Shown here in pieces: positions 24,889-32,516 of a DNA stretch of 64,000 nucleotides. Origin of the DNA: Paenibacillus pectinilyticus (GTDB taxonomy: Bacteria; Bacillota; Bacilli; Paenibacillales; NBRC-103111); contig NZ_LYPC01000014.1 of the NCBI RefSeq assembly GCF_001700435.1, positions 248,001 through 312,000 on the forward strand, read 5' to 3'. A program made the translations under genes and the position numbers. A model generated the notes under the pieces. That model did not search any database. It was given only the letters and a program-made list of their open reading frames with translations, and had not been told where the DNA came from. Within the stretch, counting starts at the first letter, position 1; each line of letters begins with the position of its first letter.

Positions 24889-24946
24889 TTTTCAAAGTAA
24901 AACGTAACTTTATCCGATATGACATTGCATGGAAACGATTTACAAT
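24889..24946 (+). promoter_or_regulatory. Regulator box 4 and promoter of the binding-protein gene
   Basis: The box TTTTCAAAGT plus AAAACGTAACTTTA at 24889-24912 is followed 28 nt later by TACAAT at 24941-24946. A cre-like sequence (TGGAAACGATTTAC, 24930-24943) overlaps the -10. A second TATAAT at 24953 is present but does not have the conserved spacing. The leader to the TTG start at 25059 would be about 105 nt. Confidence 0.65.
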
Positions 24947-25058
24947 AGGTAATATAATCGACACGACGTTGGATATAGGTTCCCTCGGGCCCTGGGGATG
25001 TATATATACAGATTTAAATAAGGTAATAGAAATTAACACATTTATGGGAGGGTTTGAT

Positions 25059-26678
25059 TTGAAAATACGTACAAAGAGAATGCTGCCGATATTGAGTTCC
25101 ATGCTATTAGCTTCAGTGATGTTGACAGCCTGTAGTACCAGCGATAATAAGGTGAGCAGTTCAAGCACACCTGCCGCAAGCGAGAGTGTCAAGACGACAG
25201 CAACACCCGTTGCAAATGATAAGCCAGACAATTCCAAAGAAGTGAAATTAGTAGGCTATTTACTAGGCCAAGAACCGAAAGGCATGCCTGAAGTTATGGA
25301 TGCGCTTAACAAAAAATTGAAAGCTGATATTAACGCGACACTCAAAATTAACTATATTGGTTGGGGTGACGTTGCTTCCAAATATCCGTTAATTCTGGCT
25401 TCGGGTGAAGATGTTGATTTCGTATTCGCAGCGGATTGGAACTATTATGTATCCGAAGCAACGAAAGGTGCGTTCCTCCCGATCACATCTGCCATGATGA
25501 GCAAGTATATGCCGAAACACAACGGTAAACTTCCGCCAGAAGCGATGGCGGCCGCAATTGTTAATGGGAAATCGTATATGATTCCTACATCAACACCGGA
25601 TCGCAAAGTGAACGTGGCGGTTGTCCGTAAAGATATTTTAGCCAAAGCTGGTATGTCTAAAGTGACGAAATTTTCGGAATTGGAGCCCTACTTCGCAGAA
25701 ATCAAGAAAGATTATCCAGACATGATTCCGCTGAACTTGGATTCTACGTACGATTTGCCAACTCCTTTTGGCTATCTTCTCGGAGAGAAAATCGCCTACC
25801 CAGGTGCTCCGATCGATTCAGGTGACCCGAGTGCGGTTGGTGTAACGACAGATAACGAAGATGCATCGGGCAAAATCGTCAGCATGCTGGATGAACCGTT
25901 CCTTAGCGCTGAGAAATATGCAACAGGCATTATGAAGAAATGGTACGATGCTGGCTATGTGAATAAAAACCCATATGCGAATAAGGTTCGCTCAAAGGAT
26001 AATTTCTGTGAAGGTCAATCCGGTGTGGCATTCGGAAACTCCGTTGACATTCAAGCTACACTTAGCGCTTGCGCAGCGAAAGGCATCGATGTTCAGTTGA
26101 TCCCAGCATTGTCCCCAACAGGTCACGCTGCTGCAAATAGCTGGCTCAACAACGGAATTGCGATTTCTGCAAATTCCAAGAATCCAGAGCGGGCGATGCA
26201 AGCATTGGATCTGATTATGGAAGATCAAGCCTATGTGAACCTTGTCTACTTCGGTATCGAAGGCAAGAACTATGCATTTACAGCTGATGGAAAGCTAACA
26301 CTTCCGAAAGGCACAACAGCAGACAACAACACATATCCGCCAGATGCAGCTGGTTTCTGGTTCGTGAATAAGGACTTCTTCAAACCATGGGATACATGGA
26401 CAGAATCTTATATCGATTTGAATAGTAAAGTAAAAAGCTATCTTATGGCACCGAAATATCTTGGTTTTAGCTTCAATTCAGAAAATGTCAAAACACAAAT
26501 TGCTAATATGAAAGATGTTTCATCCCAGTATGCAAAACCACTATTTATCGGGGTTGTGAAGGACGTCGATGCCGGATATGCAACACTTATTTCGAAAGTG
26601 AAAGCAGCTGGTATTGATAAAGTTCAGGCGGAAGTTGAGACGCAAGCAGCTGCGTTTTTGGCGGCTAAGGGGAAATAA
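25059..26678 (+). CDS. Extracellular solute-binding lipoprotein, family 1 (LplA/YtcQ-like)
   Basis: The TTG at 25059 follows GGGAGGG by 6-7 nt and opens a lipoprotein signal (MKIRTKRM..., hydrophobic run, LTAC with Cys25). An in-frame ATG at 24969 would place about 30 polar residues before the signal and is rejected. The mature 515-residue protein starts with a Ser/Thr-rich linker and then KEVKLVGYLLGQEPKGMPEVMDALN, typical of LplA/YtcQ binding proteins, with Trp-rich segments near the C-terminus (FWFVNKDFFKPWDTWTES). It likely serves the permeases at 21099-22996, which share its regulator box though they are 2 kb away. The sugar is probably a galactan-derived oligosaccharide by context. Confidence 0.92.
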   Translation: MKIRTKRMLPILSSMLLASVMLTACSTSDNKVSSSSTPAASESVKTTATPVANDKPDNSKEVKLVGYLLGQEPKGMPEVMDALNKKLKADINATLKINYIGWGDVASKYPLILASGEDVDFVFAADWNYYVSEATKGAFLPITSAMMSKYMPKHNGKLPPEAMAAAIVNGKSYMIPTSTPDRKVNVAVVRKDILAKAGMSKVTKFSELEPYFAEIKKDYPDMIPLNLDSTYDLPTPFGYLLGEKIAYPGAPIDSGDPSAVGVTTDNEDASGKIVSMLDEPFLSAEKYATGIMKKWYDAGYVNKNPYANKVRSKDNFCEGQSGVAFGNSVDIQATLSACAAKGIDVQLIPALSPTGHAAANSWLNNGIAISANSKNPERAMQALDLIMEDQAYVNLVYFGIEGKNYAFTADGKLTLPKGTTADNNTYPPDAAGFWFVNKDFFKPWDTWTESYIDLNSKVKSYLMAPKYLGFSFNSENVKTQIANMKDVSSQYAKPLFIGVVKDVDAGYATLISKVKAAGIDKVQAEVETQAAAFLAAKGK

Positions 26679-26696
26679 TTGTTGGTTTTAGGTAAG

Positions 26697-26729
26697 AATA
26701 AGCCGGAGATTTGTCTCGGGCTTATTTTT
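26697..26729 (+). terminator. Terminator after binding-protein gene
   Basis: AATAAGCC pairs with GGCTTATT, with an inner GAGA/TCTC stem, and a T-run follows. It closes the arabinogalactan-like locus. Confidence 0.8.
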
Positions 26730-26827
26730 ATTCCATTACTTGCTGTGTTGAAATACTAAGTGCATCCTAAAGAGGACACTCTAAGTGAAAATGAAAAGCT
26801 GTTCATGATGTTTTCGGATATCAATAG

Positions 26828-26857
26828 TTGCAAATATCAATTAATGTGGATTATAAT
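26828..26857 (+). promoter_or_regulatory. MarR gene promoter with probable operator
   Basis: TTGCAAATATCAATTA at 26828-26843 covers the likely -35 (TTGCAA) and TATAAT at 26852-26857 is the -10. The same sequence in near-identical form, TTGCAAAAGTCAATTA, occurs at 27361-27376 before the next gene. I read both as MarR operators, the first autoregulatory. Confidence 0.55.
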
Positions 26858-26875
26858 ATGTTCAGGTGATGTCAA

Positions 26876-27322
26876 ATGTCTATTATTTCTCCATATATAA
26901 ACACGCGGGAAACTTTTCAACGTCTAGTGAGGCTGTTCGGGCTATTGCAGAAAGATGGCGCCCAAGACTGCGGTATCTCGCTCATACAAAGTCATATTCT
27001 ATACGAGCTAGGTAAGCGTCCGAACTTATCGCTTAACGATCTTGCACAACTGCTTGTTATGGACACAAGCTCGCTCAGTAGGCAAGTGCAACAGCTGGTA
27101 GAGCTTGATCTCGTCATAAGATTGCCCGATATGAATGATCGACGTTACGTAGTATTGTCGTTGACCTCGAATGGTGAACAGAAACGACTGCATATCGCGG
27201 AGTCAATGGAACTTTTCTTGAGCAACGTATTTGAGAACATTCCGAAAGAGAAACATGAACAAGTTTTCGACTCACTAGACCTCCTGAATACTGCTTTGAG
27301 CAAGACCCCGTTTACGAAATAG
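26876..27322 (+). CDS. MarR-family transcriptional regulator
   Basis: The 148-residue protein follows AGGTGA. It has the MarR winged-helix layout: an N-terminal dimer helix, then SLIQSHILYELGKRPNLSLNDLAQLLVMDTSSLSRQVQQLVELDLV and the wing DMNDRRYVVLSLTSNGE, with a C-terminal dimer helix. It probably represses its own gene and the DinB-like/NTF2-like genes downstream, as similar putative operators precede both transcripts. Its stop codon overlaps a terminator hairpin. The inducing ligand is unknown. This small unit looks unrelated to the sugar loci on both sides. Confidence 0.88.
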   Translation: MSIISPYINTRETFQRLVRLFGLLQKDGAQDCGISLIQSHILYELGKRPNLSLNDLAQLLVMDTSSLSRQVQQLVELDLVIRLPDMNDRRYVVLSLTSNGEQKRLHIAESMELFLSNVFENIPKEKHEQVFDSLDLLNTALSKTPFTK

Positions 27323-27351
27323 CCTTTTCATAGTGAAAAGGCTGCGTTTTT
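27321..27351 (+). terminator. Terminator overlapping MarR stop codon
   Basis: AGCCTTTTCA pairs perfectly with TGAAAAGGCT around a 3-nt loop, with TTTTT shortly after. It begins within the stop codon of the MarR gene. Confidence 0.8.
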
Positions 27352-27360
27352 CTCTAATAG

Positions 27361-27411
27361 TTGCAAAAGTCAATTATGTCATTTATCAATATTTGCGAAT
27401 AGTCGTAAATA
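27361..27411 (+). promoter_or_regulatory. Second probable MarR operator with palindrome
   Basis: TTGCAAAAGTCAATTA at 27361-27376 repeats the sequence before the MarR gene. A further imperfect palindrome, TATTTGCGA then ATAG then TCGTAAATA, covers 27390-27411. Both lie upstream of the DinB-like gene and likely control it. Confidence 0.5.
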
Positions 27412-27439
27412 ATTAAATGGATTAGAAGGAGAGATATCA

Positions 27440-27934
27440 TTGGAATCGAATCAAGCTTTTGTCGAAGTACTTGTTAAATCCTTAGTTGGAGAACGTGGAC
27501 ATATCCCTATTGCTCGAGCTCTAAAGGATATCTCTGTAGAGTTGGCGGGAAAACGTATAGAGGGAGTACCCTACTCCATCTATCAGCTCTTGAGTCATAT
27601 GAGCTACTGGCAGAACTTTTTGTTGGCTTACCTGGAAGGCCGCAAGCCGCAAATGCCCTCAAGCGTTGCCGAGAGCTGGCCCGAAAGAGCTACACCGGAA
27701 AATGTTGACGAATGGCTAATGATGATCGAGCAATTCTTGCAAGGAATCGACAGATCTATTGAATATGCTCGTAGCGTGCAGCTAGATGATACCTTGGAGC
27801 ATTTCCCAACAGAAACGAATGCTGGTATTTTGCGCAATATCGCTTCTCATAATTCATATCACCTTGGAGAAATTGTCGTGCTACGCCGATTGTTTGGCTC
27901 CTGGCCGCCTCCTGGTGGTGGCTATCCAGCCTGA
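27440..27934 (+). CDS. DinB-like four-helix-bundle protein
   Basis: The TTG start at 27440 has GAAGGAGAG at good distance; the product has 164 residues. It shows the DinB/YfiT pattern: an N-terminal helix, SIYQLLSHMSYWQNFLLAYLEG with a conserved His near residue 50, and a late NIASHNSYHLGEIVVLRRL with two more His that would complete a metal site. Members are thiol-dependent or uncharacterised metal-binding proteins. It is under the putative MarR operator and 51 nt before an NTF2-like gene. No specific reaction can be named. Confidence 0.82.
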   Translation: MESNQAFVEVLVKSLVGERGHIPIARALKDISVELAGKRIEGVPYSIYQLLSHMSYWQNFLLAYLEGRKPQMPSSVAESWPERATPENVDEWLMMIEQFLQGIDRSIEYARSVQLDDTLEHFPTETNAGILRNIASHNSYHLGEIVVLRRLFGSWPPPGGGYPA

Positions 27935-27985
27935 AAAGCAGCATGGCATGAAACCGATACTAAGAATTAAATTAGGAGGATAACA

Positions 27986-28354
27986 ATGGACAATCTAAAT
28001 CAATATTTTGATTTATTCGATCAATCACGTACGGATGCAAACGCAATGGAGCGTTTGTTACAATTATTTACACCTGATGCTGAAATCGTTTTGAATGGTG
28101 CGACAAGATTTGGGTTTGACGATTTTATCAAAGCGTTCTATACGAATAATGCGGACGTCAAGCATATTTGGGAGAGCTGGGAACCTCGTCAAGATGGAAG
28201 TTATGTGTCAAATTGGGCTGTTTGTGGAAAAACGGTTGCAGGCAAGGTATATGCTTTGACGGGCATTGATATTGCGAAACTTGATGATGATGGGAAGATC
28301 AAATACCTCGAAAACGTTCCAAACGATAAGAATGCGTTGAAAAATTATGCATGA
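27986..28354 (+). CDS. NTF2/SnoaL-like small protein
   Basis: The 122-residue product follows TAGGAGGAT. Its composition fits the NTF2-like cone fold: an N-terminal helical part (YFDLFDQSRTDANAMERLLQLFTPDAEIVLNGATRFGFDDFIKAFY) and a beta-rich C-terminal part ending KIKYLENVPNDKN. SnoaL-like proteins are often small-molecule-binding or isomerase-like domains. It probably shares a transcript with the DinB-like gene and so falls under MarR control. I cannot assign a reaction. Confidence 0.72.
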   Translation: MDNLNQYFDLFDQSRTDANAMERLLQLFTPDAEIVLNGATRFGFDDFIKAFYTNNADVKHIWESWEPRQDGSYVSNWAVCGKTVAGKVYALTGIDIAKLDDDGKIKYLENVPNDKNALKNYA

Positions 28355-28456
28355 TTAGAGTGGATTCATGTCAAAATATGAATCTGGTCATTCCCGATAT
28401 TCCCCGCTTCAACCAGAAAATCAATTCGCCAGATAAAAGTCATGCATAGGAATAAA

Positions 28457-28500
28457 GAAAGAACAGGTCAAATGCAAGCAAGCATTCGATCTGTTCTTTC
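28457..28500. terminator. Bidirectional terminator between converging genes
   Basis: GAAAGAACAG pairs perfectly with CTGTTCTTTC, with an inner AATGC/GCATT stem. The A-rich left flank and T-rich right flank let it stop transcripts from both the NTF2-like gene and the minus-strand GH43 gene. Confidence 0.75.
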
Positions 28501-28524
28501 TTAGTTTTTGGTGATCGCTAGTTA

Positions 28525-30486
28525 CTAGTAAATCTCTATTTCCGCTAACTGCATTCGATACGCATTATTGTCATTTGGATTTGATCTTAAATTTGTACCT
28601 GTTATTTTTACGTATCGAGCAGATTGTGAAGTAAAGCTAAAACTCTGCACACTATTGCCAGGTAAGGCATAAGCAGATCTTGTCACAACCGTTGTCCAAT
28701 TTACATTGTCCGAAGAGACTTTGATTGTGAAGTCAATTGGGAATCCATATCCTAATTGGGTAGCACTGTCATTTCGAGGGTACAAGTCTACTTTGCTAAT
28801 AGATTGAACAGCCCCAGTGTCAATAGCAATGGATTCAGTATGATTTGTAGTTAAACTACTGTTACTTGACCAACCTTTTGAACCGTAGACTGCGTTTTTT
28901 TGACCGTCATTGACTCTGTGCGTAAACCAGTCCGAACCTTCATAGGAGCTGCTAGCTGTAACAGGCTTAAGCACAGCCAAGTTACCTGAGTTCATACCAG
29001 AGGTTTCGATTTCAGCGAATTGCATGCGATAAGCATTTTGGTCATTCGGATTGGTTCTCAAATTAGTACCATTGATTTTAACATATCTAGCTGTAGTTGC
29101 TGAGAAATTATAGACCTGTGCTCCACTAGGTAGAGGAGTTGCTGTTTTTGTCGTGACAGTTGTCCAATTCGTACCATCTGTAGATAATTGAATGGTAAAG
29201 TCAATTGGGAATCCATAACCTTTATTTGCCCCATCAGTTCGAGGAAATAACTTCACTTGACTGAAGCTCTTGTTCGTACCCATGTCCAATTGTACCCACT
29301 CGGTGTGATTGGTCGTCAAACTGTTGCTGCTGCTCCAACCCATCGCACCGCTGACTGAGCTTTCTTGCCCATCATTGACAGTTGATTTGAGCCAACCGAA
29401 ATTCTCGATGCTACTACTTACTGTTACAGTTCCACCAGTAATAGGTGTATAGATTGGTGCGCTGACATTAATCCAATCTGCCGCACCGGTTCTCGCAGAA
29501 TTTCCAAAGAATAACGTTCGGACATTGAGTGTCTCACTACCAGCATTATTAGCATCATAGTAATGATAAGCTAACCGTTTGACTGAACCATCATCAAAAA
29601 TATCAGCACCACCACCTGCAACTTCTGGACCAGCTCCTGTTAGTATGGTAGTCCCGCCACCGCTATTCAAATCAACACCATTTTCATCGAGGTAAGGTCC
29701 TGTAATGCTTGTGGAACGGCCAACAACTGTATAATATGTACTATTTACTCCTGAGCAACAATTCCCTCTAGAACCGAGTAAATAATAATAGCCATTGTTA
29801 CTGGTAATCGTTGAATTTTCAAGACCATTTCCAATATGCCATAAATTATTGTCTGTTGTAGAGAGCTTGCCAGTTGCAGCATCGAGAACATGCATATTGA
29901 TGCCATTACCAGTCCATGACCCCCAAGTAATATAAGGAATATTGTTAGGGCCCCATACGACATTAGGATCAATCGGGTAGTTAACATTGGTTACTTCCCC
30001 TTGATCTGTCCAAGGTCCTTCGATATTCGTTGCTGTTGCTAAACCCATCGTTGCTGTATTGGTTCCCCAAATCGAAGCTCCGTAGTAAAGATAATATTGA
30101 CCATTAAAGTAATTGATATCAGGAGCCCAGATGTTAGGTGGTGTGCTTCCTAGTCGGGTCGTAATCCAAGCAGGAACTGAATTCCAAATCGTGCCAACAT
30201 ATGTCCATCCAGTCGTGATTGTTGTATCACATGTTTTTCGAATGGTAATGGATCCATTACCTGGACCGCCTTCAAATCCAGTAGAAAAGCCGTAATAGCA
30301 GCTGCCTACTTTAATAAGACTTGGATCGTGCATTCGAATTTCTCCCGAGAGAGCATGGGCAGGTGGGGTAGCATAACTTAATAGCCCAATACAAATAGCG
30401 ATAATACTTAGAACCTGCAGGAGAATTGTGCGTTTACCCATGTGAACTGGTCTTTTGAAAAAATGCTGAAATCGATAATTACTCAT
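28525..30486 (-). CDS. Secreted GH43 arabinanase-like enzyme with two discoidin-type domains
   Basis: The 653-residue protein starts with GGGAG about 7 nt before its ATG. A signal peptide ends near residue 46 (AHA then LSGE). The catalytic propeller shows MHDPSLIK at 52-59 (base Asp), WAPDINYFNGQYYLYY near 116, IDPNVVWG near 171 (second Asp) and GLENSTI near 212 (likely acid Glu), as in GH43 endo-arabinanases and related enzymes. From about 360, two F5/8-type C (CBM32-like) domains follow, with parallel phrases such as LTTNHTEWVQLDMG / LTTNHTESIAIDTG and YGFPIDFTIQLSTDG / YGFPIDFTIKVSSDN. It would work outside the cell on arabinan or side chains. It is the only minus-strand gene here, divergent from the kinase gene, with a cre-like site between. 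Confidence 0.87.
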   Translation of the reverse strand: MSNYRFQHFFKRPVHMGKRTILLQVLSIIAICIGLLSYATPPAHALSGEIRMHDPSLIKVGSCYYGFSTGFEGGPGNGSITIRKTCDTTITTGWTYVGTIWNSVPAWITTRLGSTPPNIWAPDINYFNGQYYLYYGASIWGTNTATMGLATATNIEGPWTDQGEVTNVNYPIDPNVVWGPNNIPYITWGSWTGNGINMHVLDAATGKLSTTDNNLWHIGNGLENSTITSNNGYYYLLGSRGNCCSGVNSTYYTVVGRSTSITGPYLDENGVDLNSGGGTTILTGAGPEVAGGGADIFDDGSVKRLAYHYYDANNAGSETLNVRTLFFGNSARTGAADWINVSAPIYTPITGGTVTVSSSIENFGWLKSTVNDGQESSVSGAMGWSSSNSLTTNHTEWVQLDMGTNKSFSQVKLFPRTDGANKGYGFPIDFTIQLSTDGTNWTTVTTKTATPLPSGAQVYNFSATTARYVKINGTNLRTNPNDQNAYRMQFAEIETSGMNSGNLAVLKPVTASSSYEGSDWFTHRVNDGQKNAVYGSKGWSSNSSLTTNHTESIAIDTGAVQSISKVDLYPRNDSATQLGYGFPIDFTIKVSSDNVNWTTVVTRSAYALPGNSVQSFSFTSQSARYVKITGTNLRSNPNDNNAYRMQLAEIEIY

Positions 30487-30552
30487 AATTCAACTCCCAT
30501 TCATTGTGGTTTGTTTGATGACCAATCCTTTGCAAAGTTGGCCACTGTTTTT

Positions 30553-30589
30553 AGTATATACGTGAAGGGATGACTTGTAAGCGCATTCG
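30553..30589 (-). promoter_or_regulatory. Promoter of minus-strand GH43 gene with cre-like site
   Basis: On the minus strand TTACAA and TATACT are spaced by about 16 nt and can act as -35 and -10. The plus-strand sequence TGTAAGCGCATTCG at 30576-30589 is close to the CcpA cre pattern and covers the -35, so glucose repression of this secreted enzyme is likely. Confidence 0.5.
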
Positions 30590-30702
30590 TTTTACAGTTT
30601 AGGTAGATATATTTTCTGATTGGGCTTGTATTTGTATGCCAGCTTGACTAAAATGAGTTTGCATAAGGGTCAATGAAAACTGTTAAGATGGCAGGGGTTC
30701 CT

Positions 30703-32502
30703 ATGAATATATGGAAATCATGGAAATTACAAACCAAACTTGTATTTAGTTTTTCTTTTTTATTTGCTTGTTCGATCATTTTGAGTGGAATCTTTTACTA
30801 TTACAGTAGTGTTGGTGAACTTAAGAAACAAAATTTACAGTTATTAGATACAAACAGCACCCAAATATCACGTTCGTTGGAGCTGTATATCGAGGATATG
30901 GAGAAGGTATCGCTTTCAGTATTTAACGATTCGCTTGTTCAGCGAATATTAAGTGAAAATGGGACAAATAGTGATGTAGAACAAGCTAATCTGAATCAAC
31001 AAGTTACTTCCCATTTGTTAAACCTATCTATCTCGTGGCCTTCCGTACAAGGGATCTATTTGTACCCTAAAGAGAATCCAGAGATGACCTATTTCTGGTC
31101 AAAACGAAGCCCATACGTAGGCTATAATATTACTCAGGAGCCTTGGTTTCCAAATGTACAGAAGAATTTGAGCTCATCCTTTTTTCTATGGCCAACGGTA
31201 ACTGAAAACACAATTACTAATTTTCTTGGGGAAAAAGTATTCTCTTTAATTAGGCCAATTAACCAAATTCCAACCGGTAAAAGAATTGGTTATATGAAGA
31301 TGGATATGGAAGCAAACGTTATGAAGGAGCTCGTTTCCTACAAGGAATACGGAGGGAAGCAAGATTCAAGTTTATTCATTGTTACTGATGAAGGAAATGT
31401 CGTTTATGATAATCAGAATGTGTGGACGGGAAAAGTAATTGCCGATCTTCATGTAAACGAGATCATTAAGAATCGTTCAATTGGAATCCTTGAATGGCAA
31501 GGAAATTCTTATCTATATGGGGCATTTCGATCAGAGGAAACGAAGTGGACCACCTTAATATTAAAGCCAATGAATTCAATTACTCAGAAATTAAAAGTAA
31601 TACGTAATACAGTTATGGGAATTGAGACTGGTATTTTAATTTTAGTTATTTTGATAGCGTGGTTTATTGCTACTGGAATTACACGCCCATTAAGAAAAAT
31701 GGTTGTAACGATGCGCCATGTTGAAAGAGGAGATTTCTCCATACGTACGACGCAATCAGACAGTAGGAACGAGATTGGACAATTGGGTAAAGTCTTTAAT
31801 CAGATGTTGGATAGCATGGAAGAAATGATCTCTCAGGTCTATGTAGCAGAGCTCCGTGAAAAAGATGCTCGTTTAATTGCTCTGCAAGCTCAAATTAACC
31901 CACATTTTTTATTTAACACACTCAATATTCTGAAGATTCTTGGAAGAAGAGGAGCAACAACTGATGTTGTTGAAGTTGCGGAGTCATTAGCTCATTTATT
32001 TCGGTACTCTCTCTATGATTGGGACCGAACGGTGATATTGGGAGAAGAGTTAAATCTAATACAGAGTTATATCAAAATTCAAACCTATCGATTCAGAGAT
32101 AGGTTTGTTTATGAACAACATGTTCCTGAGGACCTTCTCGATGCACGTATTCTTCGATTAATGATTCAGCCACTAGTTGAAAACGCTGTCGTGCATGGCC
32201 TTGAACAATTGGATTCTGGGGGAATTATTTCTATTACTGTTCAAACCAATGGAGACAATCTGGAAATATTCGTGTCTGACAATGGTGTTGGCATGGATCG
32301 GCAAATACAAGATCGGTTGAATTTGAATTTATCAGAAGTTAATTTGCATCTAGAGCATGAGTCTGAACACATGGGGATTGCCTTAATAAATATTCAAAAA
32401 CGGCTTCAACTCATCTATGGTCAGTCATATGGTTTATCTTTTAAGGAGAAACCAGACGGAGGAACAACAGTAGTGCTCGTTTTACCACTTCGTTTTGAAT
32501 AG
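30703..32502 (+). CDS. Sensor histidine kinase, YesM type
   Basis: Two starts are possible: ATG at 30673 and ATG at 30703. The latter has AGGGG upstream and begins just before the first membrane segment (WKSWKLQTKLVFSFSFLFACSIILSG), so I use it (599 residues). A sensor region follows, then a second membrane segment near 315-335, a HAMP linker (ITRPLRKMVVTMRHVERGDFS), the His box IALQAQINPHFLFNTLNILK near 396 and ATPase motifs QPLVENAVVHGLEQ and DNGVGMD. It forms a pair with the regulator 15 nt downstream. The signal is unknown; the operon also encodes a binding protein that may present the ligand. Confidence 0.9.
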   Translation: MNIWKSWKLQTKLVFSFSFLFACSIILSGIFYYYSSVGELKKQNLQLLDTNSTQISRSLELYIEDMEKVSLSVFNDSLVQRILSENGTNSDVEQANLNQQVTSHLLNLSISWPSVQGIYLYPKENPEMTYFWSKRSPYVGYNITQEPWFPNVQKNLSSSFFLWPTVTENTITNFLGEKVFSLIRPINQIPTGKRIGYMKMDMEANVMKELVSYKEYGGKQDSSLFIVTDEGNVVYDNQNVWTGKVIADLHVNEIIKNRSIGILEWQGNSYLYGAFRSEETKWTTLILKPMNSITQKLKVIRNTVMGIETGILILVILIAWFIATGITRPLRKMVVTMRHVERGDFSIRTTQSDSRNEIGQLGKVFNQMLDSMEEMISQVYVAELREKDARLIALQAQINPHFLFNTLNILKILGRRGATTDVVEVAESLAHLFRYSLYDWDRTVILGEELNLIQSYIKIQTYRFRDRFVYEQHVPEDLLDARILRLMIQPLVENAVVHGLEQLDSGGIISITVQTNGDNLEIFVSDNGVGMDRQIQDRLNLNLSEVNLHLEHESEHMGIALINIQKRLQLIYGQSYGLSFKEKPDGGTTVVLVLPLRFE

Positions 32503-32516
32503 AAAGGAAGAAACGG

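Noticed and set aside
24953-24958. TATAAT at 24953 as the main -10 of the binding-protein gene
   Set aside because: Its distance from the regulator box is 40 nt, while TACAAT at 24941 has the 28 nt spacing found at the other three boxes.
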